This document shows, piece after piece, positions 15,884 through 23,303 of a DNA stretch of 41,887 nt (position 1 is its first letter; every line of letters begins with the position of its first letter). The DNA lies in the NCBI GenBank assembly GCA_024762655.1, contig JANTHB010000026.1:1-41887 (forward strand). Reading direction: 5' to 3'. Source of the DNA: Bacteroidales bacterium. GTDB lineage: Bacteria > Bacteroidota > Bacteroidia > Bacteroidales > VadinHA17. The notes beneath the pieces were generated by a model. It did not search any database, was not told where the DNA came from, and saw only the letters and a program-made list of their open reading frames with translations. The position numbers and the translations under genes are program-made.

Positions 15884-16768
15884 ATGGATCATCAACAAAT
15901 GCTTAAAGACTTAAAACCCGAAAAGGATTTTTTTATCGGCATTGATTCGGACGGATGTGTGTTCGACTCGATGGAGCCTAAACAGAAAGAATTTTTCTGT
16001 CCCAATGTGCTTCGGTATTTCGGGTTGTTACCGGTTTCGAAAGTTGCCCGTGAGACCTGGGAGTTTGTCAATCTTTACTCCCGCACCCGTGGCATCAACC
16101 GTTTCCTGGCCCTGTTGGAATTTGCACGTTTACTGTCTGACCGTCCCGAGGTGGCCTCCCGCGGCCTGGAGGTCCCCGATTTCTCATCGTTGAGAGCCTG
16201 GACCCGGAAAGAAACCAAACTGGGGAATCCCACCCTGAAGAAATATGCCTCGCACACCGATGATGCCATGATCCACCGGGTGCTGGAATGGTCGGAGAAG
16301 GTAAATGAAGAGATCGGCATGTGGGTAAAAGGGCTCAAACCTTTCGCCGGAGTACGCGAATCCCTGGAAATCATCCGGGACAAGGCCGATGCCATGGTGG
16401 TCTCACAGACTCCGGTAGAAGCCCTGGTGAGAGAGTGGGAAGAAAACGGCATAGCAGGCTTCGTGCGAATCATCGCCGGCCAGGAATACGGCACCAAAAC
16501 GGAGCACCTGGCCCTGGCCGCCAAAGGGAAATATGCAGATGACCACATCCTGATGGTAGGAGATGCTCCGGGCGATATGAAAGCAGCCCGCGCCAACGGG
16601 GTGCTGTTCTTTCCCGTCAACCCCGGCCATGAAGAAGCATCATGGGAACGATTCCACAAGGAAGCGCTGGGCAGGTTTTTCGAAGGCACTTATGCCGGAG
16701 ATTATGAGGAGACACTGGTGGAAGAATTTAATACGTATCTACCGGAAGAACCGGACTGGAAAAAATGA
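15884..16768 (+). CDS. HAD-superfamily hydrolase (probable phosphatase)
   Basis: A 294-residue cytoplasmic protein. HAD motif I is DSDGCVFDS with nucleophile Asp21 and acid/base Asp23; motif II is the Ser in VVSQTP (about residue 168); motif IV is GDAPGD at residues 226-231. A helical cap lies between motifs I and II (residues about 30-140), as in type C1 HAD phosphatases such as phosphoglycolate phosphatase and beta-phosphoglucomutase. It hydrolyses a phosphoester or moves a phosphoryl group on a small metabolite. The place in a uronate/pentose-phosphate operon suggests a sugar phosphate or a damaged metabolite. It is not a kinase fold, so it does not obviously fill the missing gluconate kinase step. 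The start at 15884 lies 30 bp past the inserted gene. Confidence 0.85.
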   Translation: MDHQQMLKDLKPEKDFFIGIDSDGCVFDSMEPKQKEFFCPNVLRYFGLLPVSKVARETWEFVNLYSRTRGINRFLALLEFARLLSDRPEVASRGLEVPDFSSLRAWTRKETKLGNPTLKKYASHTDDAMIHRVLEWSEKVNEEIGMWVKGLKPFAGVRESLEIIRDKADAMVVSQTPVEALVREWEENGIAGFVRIIAGQEYGTKTEHLALAAKGKYADDHILMVGDAPGDMKAARANGVLFFPVNPGHEEASWERFHKEALGRFFEGTYAGDYEETLVEEFNTYLPEEPDWKK

Positions 16769-16893
16769 ATTCTCAACCTTCAAATCCCATTCAGGCACGA
16801 TGACCGGTTTTTGTAGTTTGGTGCTTTTTGGGGCTACCGGAGATCAGGGAGTGAGGTTGTTTTTTGAAATTGTTCGTTTTAATTTTTACACGT

Positions 16894-18180
16894 ATGATCT
16901 ATTTTGAAGCCGGTTCTGAAAAAACCGTTTTAAGCCCTGATGATCTCAGGAAAGGTCTCTATGAAGCGTTGGACAAGGCCGGCAGGTTTCACAAGGTACT
17001 GGCCATCCCGCCCGACATGACACGTTTCCATTCTCGTGCCGGCGAGCTCACCCGCTATGCCCGGGAATATTTCGGCCGGGCTCTCACCGACATCCTCCCG
17101 GCACTGGGCACCCACACGCCTATGACGCCGGAACAGATCAAAGCGATGTTCGGGGATGTCCCGCTCTCCCTGTTCCGCGAACACAACTGGCGCAGGGATG
17201 TCATTACCCTGGGCCAGGTTCCCGGGGATTATATCCGTGAGATCACCCGTGGAAAACTCTCCTTCGACTGGCCGGCCCAGGTGAACCGTCTTCTGAAGGA
17301 AGGAGGGCACGACCTGATTCTTTCTCCCGGGCAGGTGGTGCCCCACGAAGTGATCGGCATGGCCAACTACAATAAAAATATTTTTGTGGGTACAGGGGGA
17401 TATGAAGGAATCAACAAAAGCCATTTTCTGGGTGCTGTCTATGGCATGGAGCGGATCATGGGACGGGCTGACAATCCGGTGAGAGCCGTACTGAACAAAG
17501 CTTCTGAGATGTTTGGTTCCCTGTTGCCTCCGGTATTGTATGTTCTCACCGTGATCGGCAGGGACGAGAAAGACCGGCTGGTTACGCGCGGTTTGTTTAT
17601 TGGCAATGATGACGAGACCTTTTACCGGGCTGCAGAGCTTTCTGCCAGCGTCAATATTAAACTTCTTGACAAGCCGCTGAAAAAGGTGATTGTATATCTG
17701 GATCCTCAGGAATATAAAAGCACCTGGCTGGGCAACAAAGCCATCTACCGCACACGCATGGCCCTGGCTGATGACGGGGAGCTGATCATTCTGGCTCCCG
17801 GAGTGCGGGAGTTCGGCGAGGACAGGGAGATAGACCGGTTGATACGCAAATACGGTTATTTCGGTACGGACATTACCCTGAACCAGGTGGAAAACAACCG
17901 TGACCTGGCTGACAATCTGGCTGCTGCCGCCCACCTGATTCACGGATCCTCCGAAGGAAGATTTCACATCACATACTGTCCCGGGCACCTCACCAGAGAA
18001 GAGGTGGAACGTGCAGGTTTCCGCTATGGCAACCCTGCTGAGATGGAGAAAAAATATAACATTCATATCCTGAAAGACGGATTCAACAGCCTCCCCCACG
18101 GGGAGGAGATATTTTTTATTTCCAATCCGGCCCTGGGATTATGGGCTGAAAAAGAGAAATTTCTAAACCCATCCCTATGA
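16894..18180 (+). CDS. LarA-superfamily nickel-dependent racemase/epimerase; candidate D-gluconate 2-epimerase
   Basis: A 428-residue protein, close to the 424 residues of Lactiplantibacillus LarA. ATG 16894 is preferred over an upstream TTG. Motifs: PPDMTRFHSRAG (39-50), LGTHTPMT (71-78), PHEVIGM (His151), YNKNIF (Lys161) and NKSHFLGA (His177). His151, Lys161 and His177 have the same spacing (10 and 26 residues) as LarA His174, Lys184 (which tethers the nickel-pincer nucleotide) and His200 (a nickel ligand). LarA homologues include lactate, malate and other hydroxyacid racemases and D-gluconate 2-epimerases (D-gluconate <-> D-mannonate). The operon supplies mannonate on one side (UxaC, SDR) and uses 6-phosphogluconate on the other (Gnd), which favours gluconate 2-epimerase. 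The stop overlaps the next start by ATGA. The cofactor genes larB, larC and larE are not in the window. Confidence 0.88.
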   Translation: MIYFEAGSEKTVLSPDDLRKGLYEALDKAGRFHKVLAIPPDMTRFHSRAGELTRYAREYFGRALTDILPALGTHTPMTPEQIKAMFGDVPLSLFREHNWRRDVITLGQVPGDYIREITRGKLSFDWPAQVNRLLKEGGHDLILSPGQVVPHEVIGMANYNKNIFVGTGGYEGINKSHFLGAVYGMERIMGRADNPVRAVLNKASEMFGSLLPPVLYVLTVIGRDEKDRLVTRGLFIGNDDETFYRAAELSASVNIKLLDKPLKKVIVYLDPQEYKSTWLGNKAIYRTRMALADDGELIILAPGVREFGEDREIDRLIRKYGYFGTDITLNQVENNRDLADNLAAAAHLIHGSSEGRFHITYCPGHLTREEVERAGFRYGNPAEMEKKYNIHILKDGFNSLPHGEEIFFISNPALGLWAEKEKFLNPSL

Positions 18181-19175
18181 AACAGATCAACTGGGGTATC
18201 ATTGGTTGCGGCAAAGTAACCGAGAAAAAGAGCGGGCCTGCCTTCAACAAGGTGGAAGGCTCCCGGCTGGTCGCTGTGATGCGGCGTACGGCAAAGCTGG
18301 CCGAAGGCTATGCCCGGCATTATGGAGTACCTAAATGGTATGACAAGGCCTCTGACCTGATCCGTGATCCGGAGGTCCATGCCGTGTATATTGCTACGCC
18401 TCCGTCAACGCATGCGCAGTATGCCATCGAAGCTATGCGGGCTGGTAAACCGGTATATGTCGAAAAACCCATGGCCCGTACCTATAAGGAATGTCTGGAA
18501 ATGAACCGTGTCTCGGCAGAGACCGGTATGCCGCTCTTTGTGGCCTACTATCGCCGGCGACTGCCGGGGTTCCTGAAAATCAAGGAATGGCTGGAAACCG
18601 GAAAGATAGGCACCCCCAGACTGGTATCCCTGCATCTGTTGTTGCCTCCCCGCCGGGAGGACCTGGACCGTCACAACCCCCCCTGGCGCGTGATCCCTGA
18701 GGTATCGGGCGCCGGCTATTTCTATGACCTGGCTTCTCACCAGTTCGATATTCTGGATTATTTTTTCGGTCCCGTAAAAAAGACGCAATCGGTGGTCACC
18801 AATATGGCCGGATTGTACGAAGCAGAAGATACGGTGGTGGCTGATTTTACTTTTGACACAGGGGTCCTGGGCCAGGGTATGTGGCATTTTACCGCCGCCC
18901 CGGAAGACAAGACCGATACCCTGACCATTTACGGGTCGGAAGGATCCATTCATTTTTCCACCTACGAAACCATCCCCGTAAGGCTGATCACCGGAACGGG
19001 TACCACGGAATATCGTTATAAGAATCCGGAGAATATACAGTTCAACCTGATCAAGACCGTAGTGGAAGAGCTGCAGGGAAAAGGCAGGGGATTGTGTCCG
19101 AGTACGGGGGTATCGGCTGCCCGCACCAACCGTGTGCTGGAGGACATAGTCAAAACCTATTATGCAAAAAAATGA
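18177..19175 (+). CDS. Gfo/Idh/MocA-family NAD(P)-dependent oxidoreductase
   Basis: A 332-residue protein with an N-terminal Rossmann fold (WGIIGCGKVTEKKSGPAF, residues 5-22) and the family's EKPMA motif around residue 100, whose Lys is catalytic. The C-terminal alpha/beta domain has GAGYFYDLASHQFDILDYFFG, carrying the conserved Asp/His pair, and ends with the IVKTYYAKK helix. Relatives include 1,5-anhydrofructose reductase, xylose 1-dehydrogenase and glucose-fructose oxidoreductase. It is joined by ATGA overlaps to the LarA-type gene before it and to pdxB after it, so it is made together with them. A role on a sugar or sugar acid of the same pathway is likely, for instance oxidising an aldose to its lactone or feeding another uronate, but this is inference. 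Confidence 0.9.
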   Translation: MKQINWGIIGCGKVTEKKSGPAFNKVEGSRLVAVMRRTAKLAEGYARHYGVPKWYDKASDLIRDPEVHAVYIATPPSTHAQYAIEAMRAGKPVYVEKPMARTYKECLEMNRVSAETGMPLFVAYYRRRLPGFLKIKEWLETGKIGTPRLVSLHLLLPPRREDLDRHNPPWRVIPEVSGAGYFYDLASHQFDILDYFFGPVKKTQSVVTNMAGLYEAEDTVVADFTFDTGVLGQGMWHFTAAPEDKTDTLTIYGSEGSIHFSTYETIPVRLITGTGTTEYRYKNPENIQFNLIKTVVEELQGKGRGLCPSTGVSAARTNRVLEDIVKTYYAKK

Positions 19176-20311
19176 AAGTCATTGCAGACGATAAGATCCC
19201 ATTTTTAAAAGGGGTGTTGGAACCATATGCGGAAGTAAACTATCTGCCCGGGGCAAAGATCAGCCGCCAGGATCTAATGGATGCGGATGCCCTGATTACC
19301 CGCACCCGCACGGTAATAAACAGGGATCTGCTGGAGGGGACCCCGGTCAGGTTCATCGCTACAGCCACCATCGGGTATGATCATATTGACACGGCGTACC
19401 TGGCAGAAAAAGGGATCCGCTGGACCAATGCGCCGGGATGTAACTCCGGCTCGGTGATGCAGTACATCGCAGCCGTTCTGGCCTGGCTGGGACGCAACAG
19501 GGGGATCCGTTTCAGAGACACTACCCTGGGGATCATAGGAGTGGGACATGTAGGCTCAAAAGTTGCACATATGGCCGGCGCGCTGGGGATGAACATCCTG
19601 CTTAATGACCCGCCCCGTCAGCGAAAAGAGGGGCCTGCCGCATTTGTCTCCCTCACCCGGCTTTTACAGGAAGCCGATATTGTCACGTTACATGTACCGC
19701 TGAACAAAACCGGGGAAGACAAAACCCTGGGCATGGTAGACGAGCTTTTTATGAGCCGCCTGAAACCGGGAGCCATCCTGATAAACAGTTCCCGGGGCCC
19801 GGTGGTGGAAGATGCGGTATTGAAAGAAGCCATGCGTTCGGAGCACCTGAAAGGACTGGCACTGGACGTATGGAACCACGAACCGGACATAGATCTTTCT
19901 CTTATGCAAGTTGCCGACATTGCCACACCGCATATTGCCGGGTATTCCGCTGACGGCAAAGCCAACGGCACTTCCATGTCCGTACAGGCTCTCTCCCGCT
20001 TTTTCGGCCTGCCTCTGACCACCTGGTATCCCGACAACATACCCCCGCCGGAAAATCCCGTTATAACCCTGACGGATCATCAGACTGACCTGCAGGAAAT
20101 AATATCAAATGCCATCCTGCACACCTACCCCATAGAAAGGGATGATAATAATCTCAGAAACCAACCCGGACAATTTGAATACCTGCGGGGAAATTATCCT
20201 GTGAGAAGAGAATTTCATAATTATTCTATAGCAATGAAAAAAGAAAATAAGACCTTACACAAAATATTCGAAACCCTGGGTTTTAACGTCATAAAAAATA
20301 AAAAACTATGA
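19172..20311 (+). CDS. pdxB: 4-phosphoerythronate dehydrogenase PdxB
   Basis: A 379-residue D-2-hydroxyacid dehydrogenase starting at ATG 19172, overlapping the previous stop by ATGA. NAD-binding core GIIGVGHVGSKVA at about residues 120-132; the catalytic Arg lies in NSSRGPVVEDAVL and the His in DIATPHIAGYS. The PHIAGYSADGKANGT motif and the C-terminal dimerisation extension of about 100 residues are typical of PdxB rather than of PGDH or lactate dehydrogenase types. The reaction is 4-phospho-D-erythronate to 2-oxo-3-hydroxy-4-phosphobutanoate in pyridoxal phosphate synthesis. Erythrose 4-phosphate, the precursor, is a transketolase substrate, which could explain its presence here. Joined to gnd by a further ATGA overlap. 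The last part (about 355-379) is A/T-rich. Confidence 0.9.
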   Translation: MKVIADDKIPFLKGVLEPYAEVNYLPGAKISRQDLMDADALITRTRTVINRDLLEGTPVRFIATATIGYDHIDTAYLAEKGIRWTNAPGCNSGSVMQYIAAVLAWLGRNRGIRFRDTTLGIIGVGHVGSKVAHMAGALGMNILLNDPPRQRKEGPAAFVSLTRLLQEADIVTLHVPLNKTGEDKTLGMVDELFMSRLKPGAILINSSRGPVVEDAVLKEAMRSEHLKGLALDVWNHEPDIDLSLMQVADIATPHIAGYSADGKANGTSMSVQALSRFFGLPLTTWYPDNIPPPENPVITLTDHQTDLQEIISNAILHTYPIERDDNNLRNQPGQFEYLRGNYPVRREFHNYSIAMKKENKTLHKIFETLGFNVIKNKKL

Positions 20312-21762
20312 AAAAGAAAGCAGATATTGGATTGATTGGTCTTGCCGTTATGGGCGAGAACCTTGTTCTCAATATGGAGAGCAAAGGTTTTACCGTAGCT
20401 GTCTTTAACCGTACCGTGGAGAAGGTGGACAATTTTCTTAACGGCAGAGGGAAAGGAAAGAACTTTATCGGAGCCCATACCCTGGAGGAGCTGGTGGAAT
20501 CGCTGGAGCGTCCTCGCAAAGTGATGATGCTGGTGAAAGCCGGCAAACCGGTGGATGACTTTATTGAAAAGCTGATCCCTCTTCTGGAACCGGGCGATAT
20601 CATCATCGACGGAGGTAATTCCCATTTCCCCGACACCATCCGTCGCACAAAATATGTGGAAAGCAAAGGTCTTTTATACATCGGTACCGGGGTGTCGGGA
20701 GGTGAAGAAGGTGCGCTGACCGGGCCTTCCCTGATGCCGGGCGGGTCCAGGGAAGCCTGGCCCCACGTTAAAGACATATTCCAGAAGATCAGCGCCAAAG
20801 TGGAAGACGGCACCCCCTGTGCCGATTGGGTAGGCGATAACGGGGCAGGTCATTTCGTCAAGATGGTACACAACGGCATCGAATACGGAGACATGCAGTT
20901 GATATCGGAAGCCTATTTTATCATGAAAAAACTGCTGGGGATGACCCCGGATGAGATGCATGAGGTCTTTGCCGAATGGAACCAGGGAGAGCTGGACAGT
21001 TATCTTATCGGCATCACTGCAGATATTATGGCTTTTAAGGATCAGGACGGTGAGCCGCTGGTGGAAAAGATTCTGGATGCAGCAGGACAAAAAGGCACCG
21101 GCAAATGGACCGGCATCGCCGCCCTCGATGAAGGCGTGCCCCTGACCCTGATCGTTGAGTCGGTATTTGCCCGGGCTCTCTCGGCACAGAAGGAAGAAAG
21201 GGTAGCTGCCTCCAAAGAACTGCAGGGGCCGCAACCTGCTTTTGAAGGAGATAAGAAAGCTTTTATCGAAGAGCTGCGCAAAGCTTTATACGCTTCCAAG
21301 ATCATCTCTTACGCCCAGGGGTACACCCTGATGCGTGATGCTGCCAAAACCTATGGCTGGGATCTTGATTTCGGACGCATCGCCCAGTTATGGAGAGGAG
21401 GATGTATTATCCGTTCCGCTTTCCTTGATAAAATCTTTGAGGCCTACCGCAATAATCCGGGCCTGGCCAATTTGATCCTCGATCCATATTTCAAATCCAT
21501 CGTCGAAGGAGCCCAGACGAGCTGGCGCAAAGTGGTGAGTATGGCTCTGCTTAACGGTCTGCCCGTTCCTTCCATGGCCGCTGCCCTTACTTATTTCGAC
21601 GGGTATCGTACCGATCGTCTGCCGGCCAACCTGCTACAGGCACAGCGCGACTATTTCGGCGCACACACGTACGAACGCTTAGACAGGCCACGGGGTGAGT
21701 TCTTCCACACCAACTGGACGGGCCACGGAGGAGATACCGCTTCAACAACCTATACTGCATAG
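20308..21762 (+). CDS. gnd: 6-phosphogluconate dehydrogenase, decarboxylating
   Basis: A 484-residue full-length enzyme of the long (GndA) type. The N-terminal Rossmann fold starts IGLIGLAVMGENLVLNMESKGFTV, with NRTVEK after beta-2, the Arg-Thr pattern linked to NADP preference. Family signatures: IIDGGNSHFPDTIRRTKYVESKGLLYIGTGVSGGEEGALTGPSLMPGG around residues 90-150 and the catalytic Lys region GHFVKMVHNGIEYGDMQ (about 180-197). The C-terminal tail FHTNWTGHGGDTAS closes the partner's active site. It converts 6-phosphogluconate to ribulose 5-phosphate, CO2 and NAD(P)H in the cytoplasm. No glucose-6-phosphate dehydrogenase or lactonase gene lies nearby, so 6-phosphogluconate would come from gluconate in this operon. 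Coupled to pdxB by ATGA. Confidence 0.97.
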   Translation: MKKKADIGLIGLAVMGENLVLNMESKGFTVAVFNRTVEKVDNFLNGRGKGKNFIGAHTLEELVESLERPRKVMMLVKAGKPVDDFIEKLIPLLEPGDIIIDGGNSHFPDTIRRTKYVESKGLLYIGTGVSGGEEGALTGPSLMPGGSREAWPHVKDIFQKISAKVEDGTPCADWVGDNGAGHFVKMVHNGIEYGDMQLISEAYFIMKKLLGMTPDEMHEVFAEWNQGELDSYLIGITADIMAFKDQDGEPLVEKILDAAGQKGTGKWTGIAALDEGVPLTLIVESVFARALSAQKEERVAASKELQGPQPAFEGDKKAFIEELRKALYASKIISYAQGYTLMRDAAKTYGWDLDFGRIAQLWRGGCIIRSAFLDKIFEAYRNNPGLANLILDPYFKSIVEGAQTSWRKVVSMALLNGLPVPSMAAALTYFDGYRTDRLPANLLQAQRDYFGAHTYERLDRPRGEFFHTNWTGHGGDTASTTYTA

Positions 21763-21830
21763 CTACCTGCCTCTCCCTCTCCCCATGGAGCAGGGAGGGG
21801 ATTTAATCTCTAAAACAAAACGCATTGATC

Positions 21831-23231
21831 ATGAAATCATTTCTTGACGAGAATTTTCTATTACAGAATAAAACGGCTGAACGGTTATATCATGACTATG
21901 CCGAGTCGCAGCCTGTCATTGACTACCACTGTCACCTGCCGGTAAAGGACATTGCCGAAGATCATCGTTTCCGGGATCTGCAGGAGATCTGGCTGGCAGG
22001 AGATCACTACAAATGGAGGGCTATGCGCACCAACGGGGTGGATGAAAGATTCTGCACCGGGGAGGCTTCGCCCTGGGAGAAGTTTGAAAAGTGGGCAGAA
22101 ACAGTACCTCACACCTTACGTAACCCTTTGTATCACTGGACACACCTGGAATTAAAAAGATATTTCGGGATCACGGACCTGCTCAACCCGGATACGGCAA
22201 AAAAAATATGGGATATTGCCAACAGTAAACTGCAACAACCGGACTACTCCTGCCGGAACCTTCTGACAAAAATGAACGTGGAGGTGGTGTGTACTACCGA
22301 TGACCCGGCAGACTCTCTGGAATATCATGAAAAGCTATGGACAGACTTTCACAGGGTTAAGGTTTATCCGGCTTTCCGTCCCGACAAAGCCATGGCCGTC
22401 GAAGATCCGGAATCCTACAATGCCTATCTCAATAAACTGGCTGAGGCTGCGAATACGGAGATCTCCGGCTACCGGGATCTGCTGGAAGCACTCAGCAGAA
22501 GACATGACTTTTTCAACGAGCGGGGTTGCCGTCTCTCCGATCACGGGATAGACACGTTCTATGCCGAAGAATATACGGAAAAGGAAGTGGACAAAATCTT
22601 CCTGAAAGTCCGCAAAGGGGAAAAAGTGTCTTTATCAGAAGCAGGAAAGATCAAAACCGCGTTATTGACAGCTTTTGCGGAGATGGACTACGAGAAGGGC
22701 TGGGTACAACAGTACCATTACGGGGCCATGCGCAACAACAACACCCTGATGTATAAGAAACTGGGGCCGGATACGGGATTTGACTCCATCGATGATCTGC
22801 CGGTGGCAAGAAAGATGAGCCGTTTTCTGGACCGTCTCGCCAGTCGTGAAAAACTGACCAGGACCATCCTGTACAATCTGAATCCGGCTGACAATGAGCT
22901 GGTAGCCACTATGGCAGGCAATTTCCAGGACGGCAGTGTGCCGGGGAAGATTCAGTTTGGCGCTGCCTGGTGGTTTCTCGATCAGAAAGAGGGCATGGAG
23001 AGACAACTCAACACCCTCTCGTCGCTGGGTCTTCTCAGTCGTTTCGTAGGTATGCTCACCGATTCCAGAAGTTTCATGTCTTATCCCCGTCACGAATACT
23101 TCAGGCGTATTCTTTGCAATCTGGTAGGCGAAGATGTAGAAAAGGGTCTTTTGCCGGCCGATTATTCCCTGCTGGGACCGATGATCAAAAATATTTGCTA
23201 CAATAATGCAAAAGAATATTTCAACTTTTAA
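21831..23231 (+). CDS. uxaC: Uronate isomerase UxaC
   Basis: A 466-residue member of the amidohydrolase-like uronate isomerase family, matching the usual length. ATG 21831 is used; the upstream in-frame TTG is unnecessary. The metal-binding HxH is His33/His35 in VIDYHCHLP. Other family segments include IWLAGDHYKWRAMRTNGV, FERFCTGEASPWEKFEKWAETVPHTLRNPLYHWTHLEL-like text near residue 70, VVCTTDDPADSLEYH, and FVGMLTDSRSFMSYPRHEYFRRILCNLVG near the C terminus with a conserved Asp. The reaction is D-glucuronate to D-fructuronate or D-galacturonate to D-tagaturonate. With the SDR gene it gives the first two steps of uronate use; it lies between gnd and transketolase with 68- and 72-bp gaps. Confidence 0.97.
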   Translation: MKSFLDENFLLQNKTAERLYHDYAESQPVIDYHCHLPVKDIAEDHRFRDLQEIWLAGDHYKWRAMRTNGVDERFCTGEASPWEKFEKWAETVPHTLRNPLYHWTHLELKRYFGITDLLNPDTAKKIWDIANSKLQQPDYSCRNLLTKMNVEVVCTTDDPADSLEYHEKLWTDFHRVKVYPAFRPDKAMAVEDPESYNAYLNKLAEAANTEISGYRDLLEALSRRHDFFNERGCRLSDHGIDTFYAEEYTEKEVDKIFLKVRKGEKVSLSEAGKIKTALLTAFAEMDYEKGWVQQYHYGAMRNNNTLMYKKLGPDTGFDSIDDLPVARKMSRFLDRLASREKLTRTILYNLNPADNELVATMAGNFQDGSVPGKIQFGAAWWFLDQKEGMERQLNTLSSLGLLSRFVGMLTDSRSFMSYPRHEYFRRILCNLVGEDVEKGLLPADYSLLGPMIKNICYNNAKEYFNF

Positions 23232-23303
23232 AAAACTGTGTATTTTTGGGGTGGTTTAATCCTTCCCTTATTTTTCATTTTTCAAATAAAATAATCATTC
23301 ATT

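Noticed and set aside
15884-16768. HAD protein as the missing gluconate kinase
   Set aside because: Motifs are those of a phosphoaspartate phosphatase/mutase, with no ATP-binding kinase fold.
16930-18099. Long open frame (389 codons) on the minus strand across the LarA-type gene
   Set aside because: It is the mirror of a G/C-rich real gene with conserved family motifs on the plus strand; the minus-strand translation has no recognisable features.
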